Origin: Bifidobacterium asteroides
GTDB lineage: Bacteria > Actinomycetota > Actinomycetes > Actinomycetales > Bifidobacteriaceae
Direction: 5' to 3'
NCBI RefSeq assembly: GCF_030758775.1
Contig: NZ_CP132384.1
Location: forward strand, 620,001-684,000
Length of the DNA stretch: 64,000 bases
Both the position numbers and the translations under genes were made by a program. Numbering within the stretch: the first letter of the stretch is position 1; each line of letters begins with the position of its first letter. The notes beneath the pieces are model-generated. The model searched no databases and was not told the DNA's origin. It saw only the letters and a program-made list of their open reading frames with translations. Below, in pieces: positions 37,624 through 46,433 of this stretch.

Positions 37624-39177
37624 GTGCCTTTGACCCAAGAAAAACCGACCCAAGAACATGGTTCAGCAGTTGTCGATGCCCACCAGGACCCGCTCGCCCA
37701 CAAGTCCGAGGTGCTGACCGGCAGCGAGGGGCAGGTCGGGCAGGACCAGGATCAGGAGTGGCAGGAGCGCAGCCGGCGCAATGCCTTCCGCCATGTCGAG
37801 GGACTGGGCGAGCTCCAGGACGTGACCGAGGTGGAGTACCGCAAGGTCCGTCTGGAGCGGGTGGTTCTGGTCGGCGTCTGGTCGGGTTCGCGGACCACGG
37901 TCGGTCAGGCCGAGGAGTCCCTGCGCGAGCTGGCCGCCCTGGCGCGGACGGCCGGGGCTCAGGTGCTTGACGGGCTGCTCCAGCAGCGGGTCAAGCCGGA
38001 TCCGGCCACCTACCTGGGTTCGGGCAAGGCACGGGAGCTGGCGGATATCGTGGCTGGGCTGGGCGCCGACACCATCATTATCGATGACGACCTTCATCCC
38101 TCCCAGCGACGTGCCCTTGAGGACGTCACCAAGGTCAAGGTGGTCGACAGGACAGCCTTGATTCTGGATATATTCGCCCAGCATGCCACCAGCCGCGAGG
38201 GCAAGGCCCAGGTGGAGCTGGCCCAATTGGAGTACATGCTGCCCAGGCTGCGCGGCTGGGGCGGATCCCTCTCCCGCCAGGCCGGCGGCCAGGCTGCGGG
38301 ACAGGCCGGCGGCATAGGCTCCCGCGGCCCGGGAGAGACCAAGATCGAGACCGACCGTCGGGTCATCAGGCGACGGATTTCCCGGCTGAAGCGTCAGATC
38401 GCCCAGATGGCCCCCTCGCGCCAGGTCAAGCGTGGGTCGCGTCGGCGTTACCAGCTGCCGGCAGTGGCCGTGGTGGGGTATACCAACGCCGGCAAATCCT
38501 CGCTGACCAACCGGCTGACCGGCTCCGAGGAGTTGGTGGAGAACGCCCTCTTCGCCACGCTGGACACGGCCGTCAGGCGCACCAAGACGGCGGACGGCCG
38601 GCTCTACGTCTACGTGGACACGGTCGGGTTCGTACGCCGTCTGCCCACCCAGCTGGTCGAGGCCTTCAAATCCACCCTGGAGGAGGTGGGGCAGTCCGAT
38701 CTGATTCTGCACGTCGTAGACGGCTCCCATCCCGATCCCTTCGGGCAGATCAGGGCTGTGGACGCCGTGCTGGCAGACATCCCCGGCGCTGAGTCCATTC
38801 CCCGCCTGCTGGTCTTCAACAAGGTTGATCTGATCGATCGGGATGCCCGGCAGCGCCTTGCCAACCTTGAGCCCGAGGCCTTCCTGGTCTCGGCCAGGCA
38901 GGGTCGGGGTCTGGAGCCCCTGCGCAGACGAGTGGAGGAGCTGCTGCCCGCCCCCGCTGTGCATGTCCAGGCTATCCTCCCGTACACCAGCGGCTCCCTG
39001 CTGGAGCAGGTGCGGCAGCTGGGACGGGTGGATTCGTTGGAATACCGGGCCGATGGGGTTGCGCTGAGCGCTGATGTGGATGACCGGCTGGCAGCTGCCG
39101 TGCTTGACCAGGCCATCGATCAGAAGCCCTTGCAGGCTTCAGCGGGTGACACGCCATCAGCCGGGCTGAGCTCATAA
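37624..39177 (+). CDS. hflX: ribosome-associated GTPase HflX
   Basis: HflX splits stalled or hibernating ribosomes under stress. The N-terminal HflX domain has the TYLGSGKARELADIV and DDDLHPSQRRALED motifs. A Gly-rich loop follows (GGQAAGQAGGIGSRGPGETK). The G domain has P-loop GYTNAGKSSL with Lys291, DTVGFVRRLP (G3) and NKVDLID (G4). The start may be GTG 37624 or TTG 37630; AGAGG lies five bases before the TTG. Length (517 residues) is usual for Actinobacteria. Confidence 0.95.
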   Translation: MPLTQEKPTQEHGSAVVDAHQDPLAHKSEVLTGSEGQVGQDQDQEWQERSRRNAFRHVEGLGELQDVTEVEYRKVRLERVVLVGVWSGSRTTVGQAEESLRELAALARTAGAQVLDGLLQQRVKPDPATYLGSGKARELADIVAGLGADTIIIDDDLHPSQRRALEDVTKVKVVDRTALILDIFAQHATSREGKAQVELAQLEYMLPRLRGWGGSLSRQAGGQAAGQAGGIGSRGPGETKIETDRRVIRRRISRLKRQIAQMAPSRQVKRGSRRRYQLPAVAVVGYTNAGKSSLTNRLTGSEELVENALFATLDTAVRRTKTADGRLYVYVDTVGFVRRLPTQLVEAFKSTLEEVGQSDLILHVVDGSHPDPFGQIRAVDAVLADIPGAESIPRLLVFNKVDLIDRDARQRLANLEPEAFLVSARQGRGLEPLRRRVEELLPAPAVHVQAILPYTSGSLLEQVRQLGRVDSLEYRADGVALSADVDDRLAAAVLDQAIDQKPLQASAGDTPSAGLSS

Positions 39178-39212
39178 GAGCAGGTGCGCGCCAGGTCATC
39201 TATGCTGGGTAG

Positions 39213-40238
<1,026 letters not shown>

Positions 40239-40309
40239 GGATTTGGCATAAGACCCTTGCCTTGCAGCCCCTGGTGACTTACCTTGGTGACTGATGAATC
40301 GGGGTATGC

Positions 40310-41239
40310 ATGAGTGCTCATGAAGGTGGTGTCCAAGGCGGCGGATCCGCCCATCGTCGACAGTTGCTGACGACCCTGGCGCTGACGGGATCGGTCTTTG
40401 TTGCCGAGGTCGTCGGCGCCTTGGTCACCCGCAGCCTGGCCCTGCTGGTCGATGCCGGGCACATGATGACCGACATGGCTGTGCTGATCGCCTCCACGGT
40501 AACCGCTGTGTTGATGGATCGCCGCCCCACGAACCGACGGACCTGGGGCTGGTCCCGTCTGGAGGTCATCACGGCGGCTGGCGGTGCTCTGGTTCTGCTG
40601 GCTGTGGGCATCTATGCCATCGTGGAGGCCGTCTTGCGGCTCTGGTCGCCCGGTCGGGATCAGGTCCATCAGCAGGGACTGCTGCTCTTCTTCGGACTTT
40701 TGGGTCTGGCTGCCAATGTGGGATCCATCCTGGTCCTGGCCTCAGGGCACAAGGACAATTTGAACATGCGTGCCGCTTTTCTCGAGGTGGTTAACGATGC
40801 ATTGGGCTCGGTGGCGGTTCTGGTATCAGCCGTGGTCATGATGATCACCGGCTGGGCCGGGTTCGATGCCGTGGCGGGAGGACTGATCGCCCTGCTGATG
40901 ATTCCCCGTGCGATCAAACTGCTGGCCAGCAGCGTCTCTGTGCTGCTTGAGGAGACTCCGGCGGACCTCGACATGGCCAAGGTCAGGAAGCACCTGGAGG
41001 GCGTGCCTGGCGTACTTGAGGTACATGACCTGCATGCCAACAGTGTTTCCACCGGTCTGCCGCAGCTGACGGCGCATGTGGTAGTGCGTCAGGGCACGAC
41101 GGCTGTTGAGAGCGAACGCATTCTTACCAGCATGCAACGCTGCCTGCGCGATCATTTCCCTGTTTCGGTCGAACACACGACCTTTCAGATAGAACCCCAG
41201 GGCCACCGGGATAGCAGCGGCGAGCATTTGGACATGTAG
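40310..41239 (+). CDS. czcD: cation diffusion facilitator (CzcD-like metal exporter)
   Basis: This 309-residue CDF protein exports divalent metals such as zinc in exchange for protons. Six hydrophobic segments are followed by a ferredoxin-like cytoplasmic domain (about residues 210-295). The helix-2 metal site HxxxD is present in DAGHMMTD. In helix 5 the usual HxxxD reads ExxxD (LEVVNDALGS), a variant I recall from actinobacterial members that may alter metal choice. It converges on lexA with only three bases between stops. No metal regulator is adjacent. Confidence 0.88.
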   Translation: MSAHEGGVQGGGSAHRRQLLTTLALTGSVFVAEVVGALVTRSLALLVDAGHMMTDMAVLIASTVTAVLMDRRPTNRRTWGWSRLEVITAAGGALVLLAVGIYAIVEAVLRLWSPGRDQVHQQGLLLFFGLLGLAANVGSILVLASGHKDNLNMRAAFLEVVNDALGSVAVLVSAVVMMITGWAGFDAVAGGLIALLMIPRAIKLLASSVSVLLEETPADLDMAKVRKHLEGVPGVLEVHDLHANSVSTGLPQLTAHVVVRQGTTAVESERILTSMQRCLRDHFPVSVEHTTFQIEPQGHRDSSGEHLDM

Positions 41240-41242
41240 TCT

Positions 41243-42058
41243 TCAGACCTTGCGCAGAACGGTGACTACCTTGCCCATGATGACGGCGTGGGTGCCGTCG
41301 ATGGGGGAGTAGGCCGGGTTGTGGGGAATCAGCCAAACGTGGCCCTCCTCGCGGCGGAAGGTTTTTACCGTGGCTCCATCGTCAAGCAGGGCTGCAACGA
41401 TATCTCCGTTCTCAGCTTCCTGCTGGCGGCGGACAACGACAAAGTCCCCGTCGCAGATGGCGGCATCGACCATGGAATCCCCATGGACCTCAAGCATGAA
41501 GAGCTCCCCGGATCCGGTCAGACGTTCGGGCAGACGCATGACATCGTCCACATGCTGCTCGGCCAGAATAGGCTGGCCGGCGGCGATTCTGCCGACCAGG
41601 GGCACGTCGCGCGACTGCATGATGGCCTCGTCGGCCTGTGTATCAGGGAAGGGCATGATCTTGGCGATTCCAGCAGTTGGCTCAGGCTGATCCTGGACCA
41701 GCTCTATGGCACGTCCCTTGTTGGCAGTCAGACGGATATAGCCCAGATCCTGCAAGACCTGAAGCTGGTGCTTGACGGAAGAAGTGCTGCGCAGTCCCGC
41801 GTCTCTGCCGATCTCCCTGTAGGAGGGCAGGAATCCGCGCTCTGACAGGTGCCGCTTGATGGCTTCCAAGACCTTGGCCTGGCGATCGGTCAGTTTGGGT
41901 CTGGACTCCAGATTCGGACTCTTGGAGGTGGCTGCCTTTTCTTTCGTCGTCTCCTTGGCTGAGGGTGAGCCGGTTTCCTGAGATCCGGCGCTGTTGGCAA
42001 GAGTGGACTGGTTGAGGGAGCTCGTGGCCGTGGACCCGGTGAAGGGGATGGTACTCAC
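41243..42058 (-). CDS. lexA: SOS repressor LexA with long N-terminal extension
   Basis: LexA represses the SOS regulon and self-cleaves with RecA filament. After a roughly 50-residue Ser/Thr/Lys-rich extension comes the winged helix (LTDRQAKVLEAI, LPSYREIG and STSSVKHQLQVL). The S24 peptidase domain has cleavage site Ala160-Gly161 (GRIAAGQP), Ser195 in HGDSM and Lys232 in ATVKTF. Normal LexA is 200-240 residues, so 271 is long; a shorter start further in is possible. A SOS box overlaps its own promoter, which implies autoregulation. Confidence 0.95.
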   Translation of the reverse strand: MSTIPFTGSTATSSLNQSTLANSAGSQETGSPSAKETTKEKAATSKSPNLESRPKLTDRQAKVLEAIKRHLSERGFLPSYREIGRDAGLRSTSSVKHQLQVLQDLGYIRLTANKGRAIELVQDQPEPTAGIAKIMPFPDTQADEAIMQSRDVPLVGRIAAGQPILAEQHVDDVMRLPERLTGSGELFMLEVHGDSMVDAAICDGDFVVVRRQQEAENGDIVAALLDDGATVKTFRREEGHVWLIPHNPAYSPIDGTHAVIMGKVVTVLRKV

Positions 42059-42088
42059 GATGGGCTCCTTTCCTTGGAAACTGAACTC

Positions 42089-42117
42089 AGTCTAACCTGC
42101 CTGAAGTGAAAAATCAA
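42089..42117 (-). promoter_or_regulatory. lexA promoter
   Basis: On the minus strand TTGATT (complement of 42112-42117) is 17 bases from TAGACT (complement of 42089-42094). The -35 box overlaps SOS box 1, which fits autorepression. Confidence 0.55.
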
Positions 42118-42128
42118 ACAAATGTTCG
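42115..42128. promoter_or_regulatory. SOS box 1 (LexA operator, lexA side)
   Basis: CAAACAAATGTTCG matches the Gram-positive LexA consensus CGAAC-N4-GTTCG except in the second position. It overlaps the -35 region of the lexA promoter. Confidence 0.75.
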
Positions 42129-42136
42129 AATCAGCC

Positions 42137-42165
42137 TTGCCAAATAACCATCGCGGTGCCAGAAT
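42137..42165 (+). promoter_or_regulatory. promoter of the LysM / SOS division inhibitor gene
   Basis: TTGCCA (42137-42142) and CAGAAT (42160-42165) are 17 bases apart. The start would fall near 42172, inside SOS box 2, so LexA binding would block it. Confidence 0.5.
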
Positions 42166-42166
42166 G

Positions 42167-42180
42167 AGAACATCTGTTCG
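42167..42180. promoter_or_regulatory. SOS box 2
   Basis: AGAACATCTGTTCG fits the GAAC-N4-GTTC core perfectly. It lies at the predicted start of the LysM gene transcript. Confidence 0.85.
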
Positions 42181-42182
42181 AT

Positions 42183-42196
42183 AGAACAAATGTTCG
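42183..42196. promoter_or_regulatory. SOS box 3
   Basis: AGAACAAATGTTCG is a second perfect GAAC-N4-GTTC core, 16 bases from box 2 and 14 bases before the LysM gene ATG. Confidence 0.85.
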
Positions 42197-42209
42197 AAAG
42201 AGGTGTGCC

Positions 42210-42638
42210 ATGGTTGTCCGTACCTGTGCCGGTTCCCGCATGTCTGCGCCGACGAACCCGTTTTCGGTCTGCCTGGCCTATGTGCGTTCTGTGTTCTCGT
42301 CCGTCTTGGCTCGTCTTCGCAGAGCTGTCAATGCCTGTCTGCCTGATCAGGGGTTTGCGGGTGTCGTCGTGCGCAGAATCGCGGTTTTCCTGGCTGTCGG
42401 AGCTTTGACCCTGGCTGGGTTCGGATGGATGGCTCGTCCGGCCAGCTCTGCTCCAGGACCACAGGAAGTCGTCACCAGAACAGTTCGTCCGGGCGACAAT
42501 GTCTGGTCCTATGCGGCCGCAATCACCCCGCAAGGCGAGGATGTCACCAAGAACGTAGACCGCATCATGCAGATCAACAATATGTCCTCACCCAACCTGC
42601 GCGTTGGGGACCGAATTCTGATTCCCAGCGACGAGTGA
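42210..42638 (+). CDS. LysM-domain membrane protein, probable SOS-induced division inhibitor (YneA / Rv2719c type)
   Basis: The 142-residue protein has a variable N-terminus, one transmembrane helix (about 55-74) and a C-terminal LysM domain (about 88-139) with TVRPGDNVWSYA and NLRVGDRILIPS. This is the layout of B. subtilis YneA and M. tuberculosis Rv2719c, which halt division during the SOS response. The divergent position next to lexA, with two perfect SOS boxes just upstream, strongly supports this. AGAGG lies six bases before the ATG. nrdR follows, as in mycobacteria. Confidence 0.85.
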   Translation: MVVRTCAGSRMSAPTNPFSVCLAYVRSVFSSVLARLRRAVNACLPDQGFAGVVVRRIAVFLAVGALTLAGFGWMARPASSAPGPQEVVTRTVRPGDNVWSYAAAITPQGEDVTKNVDRIMQINNMSSPNLRVGDRILIPSDE

Positions 42639-42782
42639 GGCATCGGCTTTAGATCCAGAAGATGCACGACGGGGCCTCAATGACCTCTCGTTTGGATGAA
42701 GGCAGTAGCTGAATTCGAGGAGTTTGTCCAGTGTTATACGCTGATAGGCCCGGTATACGTGGGTCTTGAGATTCTTTGGCGC

Positions 42783-42788
42783 TATGAT
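42783..42788 (+). promoter_or_regulatory. possible -10 box giving a leaderless nrdR mRNA
   Basis: TATGAT lies eight bases before the nrdR ATG, so a transcript from it would begin at or next to the start codon. No ribosome site is visible upstream. No good -35 box is seen at 17 bases. Leaderless mRNAs are common in Actinobacteria. Confidence 0.4.
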
Positions 42789-42795
42789 ATTGCAT

Positions 42796-43278
42796 ATGCA
42801 CTGTCCTTTCTGCCAGAATCCCGATACCAAGGTTGTGGATACGCGAATCAGCGACGACGGCCATGCCATCAGACGCCGCCGTGAGTGTCCGCACTGCTCG
42901 CGTCGGTTCACCACGGTGGAGACCTCGATCCTCTTGGTCATGAAACGCTCAGGCAATGCCGAGCCCTTCAACCGCGACAAGGTCATTGCTGGCGTGAGGA
43001 AGGCCTGCCAAGGCAGGCCCATCGACGAGAATGACCTGAAACTCCTGGGCCAGCAGGTTGAAGAGGATCTGCGCTCACGCGGCCTGGCTCAGGTGGATTC
43101 GGAAGAGGTCGGCAGGGCCATCCTGAAGCCTCTCAGGGAGTTGGACGAAGTGGCCTATCTGCGCTTCGCCTCGGTCTACCGCAACTTCAGCAACCTGGAG
43201 GACTTCCAGCAGGCCATCGACACCTTGCGCGCCGAAGACCAGTCTGCCGAAGACCAGTCTGCAATTCAGCAGTCCTAG
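42796..43278 (+). CDS. nrdR: transcriptional repressor NrdR
   Basis: NrdR represses ribonucleotide reductase genes when it binds ATP/dATP. The zinc ribbon is complete: Cys3 and Cys6 (CPFC), Cys31 and Cys34 (CPHC). The ATP-cone follows ([20 protein letters not shown] to [13 protein letters not shown]). ATG 42796 gives the classical MHCPFC start; the frame is open to 42766. The C-terminus carries a duplicated AEDQS unit. No nrd genes are in the window. Confidence 0.95.
   Translation: MHCPFCQNPDTKVVDTRISDDGHAIRRRRECPHCSRRFTTVETSILLVMKRSGNAEPFNRDKVIAGVRKACQGRPIDENDLKLLGQQVEEDLRSRGLAQVDSEEVGRAILKPLRELDEVAYLRFASVYRNFSNLEDFQQAIDTLRAEDQSAEDQSAIQQS
43231..43260 (+). repeat. perfect 15-bp tandem duplication at the end of nrdR
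   Basis: GCCGAAGACCAGTCT occurs twice in a row (43231-43245, 43246-43260), coding AEDQS twice. It is in frame and lies beyond the ATP-cone, so it should not harm function. Confidence 0.9.
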
Positions 43279-43392
43279 AATTGGCTATTCTGGCATCGGT
43301 CATTCTGCCAGCAACAGGCCAGCAGCTTTCGTCAGTGTGCGACTGGGCCAGCTTGTGACGAGATCGGACTGTGTCTGGAAGCGAACTGGGGC

Positions 43393-43415
43393 GCCAGGCA
43401 CGATGTAGGCCTGGC
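43393..43415. other. hairpin between convergent nrdR and helD
   Basis: GCCAGGC (43393-43399) and GCCTGGC (43409-43415) form a perfect 7-bp stem. No T-run follows on either strand, so it is at best a weak terminator. Confidence 0.3.
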
Positions 43416-43426
43416 ACCTAGGCACT

Positions 43427-45661
43427 TCATCCCAGGTCCAGCAGCCTGTGGTCCCCGGAAGTCTGGGCTATGACCAGCTCCTGTGTCGGTCGCGTCATGG
43501 CCACATAGAGGTCAGCCGCCGCGCTCAGCCTGGAAGGGGCTTCATCCTGAATGGCTCCAGGCTCAACCAGAACCACGGCATCGAACTCCAGGCCCTTGGT
43601 GTGACCGGTGGTCGTGACCGTGATCTGGTGCTCCTGAGCCTTGTCAATATGCAGCCGTGAGATTACTTCAGCTTCCAGGGCGCCAGGAACGATAATGGCC
43701 AGGCGTCCGGTGCCGTCCTTGCCCAGATGACGTTTTGCCAGCTCGCTTACCAGGTCAGGCAGCTGGTCCAACAGGCTTGCTTGATCCTCTGCCCGCAGGC
43801 GGCTGACTGAGCCTTCCACCTCTCGTACGGCCTTGAGCGTTGAAACTTCAAGACCTTCGGAGGCTGCGAAGGAGGAGGCCAGGTTGGATACCTGACGAGG
43901 GTTGCGATAGTCGATGGTCAGCTGTCGCAGGTCCCAACCATCCGGTCCGAAAAGCGCATCCATAGTGGCGGCCCAGGACCGGGTGCCGCCCAGGGCTGCG
44001 GTCTGGGCCACGTCCCCGACGATGGTGAAGGATCGGGAGGGGCAGCGCCGGATCAGCATCCTCCAGTCCATGGCCGTCAGTTCCTGGGCCTCGTCAACCA
44101 CGATGTGCCCGTAGACCCATTCACGGTCGGCGGCCGCCTGGGTGGCTGCCTGGTTCTCGTCCTGACCGTTGATGGAATCAAGCAGCATCTGGGAGGTCAC
44201 GATCCCTGTGCCGATGCCATTCTGGGCCAATGTGTCGCTGGCAAACCGCCGTTCCTCATCGCGACGGGCCTTTTCAGCCTGTTCGCGGTCCGCCTGGCGT
44301 GGGTCGGGGCCCAGCAGCTCCATGGCCTCGTCCATGATGGGGATGTCGGATACGGTCAGTTCGGCGCCATCCTGGCGGGTCAGCAAATCAATCTGTTCAG
44401 GAGTCAGCCAAGGGGCGAACCGGCGTAGACGGTCCGGCCTGGACCAGAGGTCGTTGACCAGCCAGCGGGGGTTCATGGGAAGCCAGGCCAGGTTGAGAGT
44501 CCTCCGCACCTGGTCGTTCAGCCGCAGCAGGGAGGTGACCCGGGCGAGTTCCTCGGCTCCGGGCTGATAGTCCACCCCTTCGGCATAGCGGGCGGTCATG
44601 GCGTTCAGGGCCGAGCGCACAAAGGTGTTCCTGGCTTTGTTGTGGGGCTGGTGGCTGCGTCGGGCATCGATCAGGGCCTGTTCCAGGTCGACCGCCAGCA
44701 TGGGGACGGCCACCCCATCCACCTTGACCGTGGGCAGGGAGGCAGGCACCCGCTCACGGGAGGCGACGGCGTTGGCTACAGCCTCGGCCATGCGGATGTC
44801 CCCCTTGAGCCGGGCCACGTGCGGGTCCTCCTGGCGGTCGGTGCTGATGCCGGGGATGAGGTCGCCCATGGTGCGGCTGAGCACTCCGGTCTCGCCCAGG
44901 GAGGGCAGAACCTGGTCGATGTAGTGCAGGAAGGCGTTGCTGGGCCCGACGATCAGCACGCCTGAACTCTCCAGTCGGCGCCGGTGAGTGTAGAGCAGAT
45001 AAGCCGCCCGGTGCAGAGCCACGGCCGTCTTGCCGGTGCCCGGTCCGCCCTGGACCACCAGCGGACGGGTCATGGGGGAGCGGATGATCCGGTCCTGTTC
45101 AGCCTGGATGGTGGCCACGATGTCGGTCATCTGCCCGGTGCGGCGGCTGGACAGGGATGCCATGAGCGCGCCCTCGCCGGCCAGGGTGCCGCCCTGGGCC
45201 GCCTTGTCCACTTCCGGGGCCGACAGGTCCAGAACCTCATCCTCGATGCCGGTGACCTGGCGGAAGTTGAGGGTGATGTGCCTACGCATGACGATGTCGC
45301 CGTGATCCGCCGGGGTGGCCTCGTAGAAGGGGCGTGCGGCCTCGGCACGCCAGTCGGTCAGGATTGGCTCGTGATTGCTGTCCAGCAGGCCCAGTCGCCC
45401 GATATATCGCCGGCCGCCCTGGGCTGTATCCAGTCGGCCGAAGACCAGACGGTCCTCTACGGCCCGCAGCTGGGTGAGCCGGTCCTCATACATGTTGGCG
45501 AAGGAATCCCGCTCGGTACGCTGCGTGGGGGAACCGTGGGAGCCGGCGGCCCGAACCGCGTCCAGTCTGGTCCTGGCCTGCGCCCGCAGCTCGTCCAGAC
45601 GGCCGTAGGCCCTGTCCACCGCCGTCTGCTCTTCATGCAGCTGTGAGGAATAGCTCGACAT
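43427..45661 (-). CDS. helD: HelD-like RNA polymerase recycling helicase (UvrD/Rep superfamily)
   Basis: HelD binds stalled RNA polymerase, pries it off DNA and aids recycling. The 744-residue protein starts with a coiled coil (about 5-75) that enters the polymerase secondary channel in known HelD proteins. Then come Walker A QGGPGTGKTAVALHRAA (Lys211), DEAQELTAMDW, the YRNPRQVSNLA region, and TGHTKGLEFDAV with VAMTRPTQEL near the end. ATG 45661 is chosen by fit to the family; an in-frame ATG at 45736 and an open frame upstream exist. A TATATT at the complement of 45701-45706 could be its -10 box. Confidence 0.87.
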   Translation of the reverse strand: MSSYSSQLHEEQTAVDRAYGRLDELRAQARTRLDAVRAAGSHGSPTQRTERDSFANMYEDRLTQLRAVEDRLVFGRLDTAQGGRRYIGRLGLLDSNHEPILTDWRAEAARPFYEATPADHGDIVMRRHITLNFRQVTGIEDEVLDLSAPEVDKAAQGGTLAGEGALMASLSSRRTGQMTDIVATIQAEQDRIIRSPMTRPLVVQGGPGTGKTAVALHRAAYLLYTHRRRLESSGVLIVGPSNAFLHYIDQVLPSLGETGVLSRTMGDLIPGISTDRQEDPHVARLKGDIRMAEAVANAVASRERVPASLPTVKVDGVAVPMLAVDLEQALIDARRSHQPHNKARNTFVRSALNAMTARYAEGVDYQPGAEELARVTSLLRLNDQVRRTLNLAWLPMNPRWLVNDLWSRPDRLRRFAPWLTPEQIDLLTRQDGAELTVSDIPIMDEAMELLGPDPRQADREQAEKARRDEERRFASDTLAQNGIGTGIVTSQMLLDSINGQDENQAATQAAADREWVYGHIVVDEAQELTAMDWRMLIRRCPSRSFTIVGDVAQTAALGGTRSWAATMDALFGPDGWDLRQLTIDYRNPRQVSNLASSFAASEGLEVSTLKAVREVEGSVSRLRAEDQASLLDQLPDLVSELAKRHLGKDGTGRLAIIVPGALEAEVISRLHIDKAQEHQITVTTTGHTKGLEFDAVVLVEPGAIQDEAPSRLSAAADLYVAMTRPTQELVIAQTSGDHRLLDLG

Positions 45662-45845
45662 GTGTGTCCGTTCTGTGGAATGTTCAAAATCGGATGATCC
45701 AATATACCGCTCGACCTCTACATTTTTTCGGTCCATCTGACCCCTGGCCGCGCCCTCCTTGCCGGGTGGCGAAACGCCGAGGCGAACCCGTCGGTGAGGC
45801 GAATGGTTGGATTTGGGCCTGAGGTGGTGTCGAGGTGGTGAGCAA

Positions 45846-45880
45846 TGGGGATAAGTGGGGTAAAGTGGGGAGCACTGCGT
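45846..45880 (+). promoter_or_regulatory. MraZ-binding boxes upstream of mraZ
   Basis: TGGGG occurs at 45846-45850, 45856-45860 and 45866-45870, exactly 10 bases apart, with a degenerate fourth unit TGCGT at 45876-45880. This is the TGGGN-N5 direct-repeat pattern reported for MraZ, which represses its own dcw operon. A further GAGGTGGTG pair at 45821 and 45832 lies just upstream. Confidence 0.8.
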
Positions 45881-45939
45881 AGGGGACGCTACCCGATGGG
45901 GCCGTCCCATGGTTACCAAACTGGCATTGGAGGTGGGGC

Positions 45940-46422
45940 ATGGCCGATACATACGACGCAGATGCCGCCTCGCCTTCCCTGCCGCCCATGCTTCTGGGCA
46001 CCTACACCCCCAAGATGGATTCCAAGGGCCGCCTGGCTCTGCCCGCCAAGTTCCGCGCCCAGCTGGGTCAGGGCCTGGTCATGGCCCGTGGCCAGGAACG
46101 TTGCGTCAGCCTGCTGCCCACCGAGGAATTTCGACGGATGGCCGTGCGCATCCAGCACACCTCCATGGGCGACAAGTCGGCCAGGGACTACCTGCGCGTA
46201 TTTCTGTCCGGCGCCGTCGACCAGGTCCCCGACAAGCAGGGCCGCATCCTGGTCCCGCCCATGCTGCGCTCATATGCACGGCTGACGGGCCCCGTCGTGG
46301 TCATCGGCGTGGGCACCCGTGCTGAGATCTGGGATCAGGATTCCTGGACTGCCTACCTGGAGAGCAAGGAGCAGGGCTACGCCGACATTGCCGATGATGT
46401 TCTTCCGGCGGTGGATTGCTGA
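45940..46422 (+). CDS. mraZ: transcriptional regulator MraZ
   Basis: MraZ is an AbrB-like DNA-binding ring protein that controls the division and cell wall operon. The 160-residue protein has two MraZ domains with the signatures YTPKMDSKGRLALPAKFR and VDQVPDKQGRILVPPMLR. GGAGG lies seven bases before the ATG. It is the first gene of the cluster and its binding repeats lie 60-95 bases upstream. Its stop overlaps or abuts the rsmH start region. Confidence 0.97.
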   Translation: MADTYDADAASPSLPPMLLGTYTPKMDSKGRLALPAKFRAQLGQGLVMARGQERCVSLLPTEEFRRMAVRIQHTSMGDKSARDYLRVFLSGAVDQVPDKQGRILVPPMLRSYARLTGPVVVIGVGTRAEIWDQDSWTAYLESKEQGYADIADDVLPAVDC

Positions 46423-46433
46423 TGGAGGCCCTG

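Noticed and set aside
45662-45952. N-terminal extension of helD up to 45952
   Set aside because: The extra 97 residues are Pro/Arg/His/Ser-rich and unlike HelD. They cover the intergenic region with the MraZ boxes.
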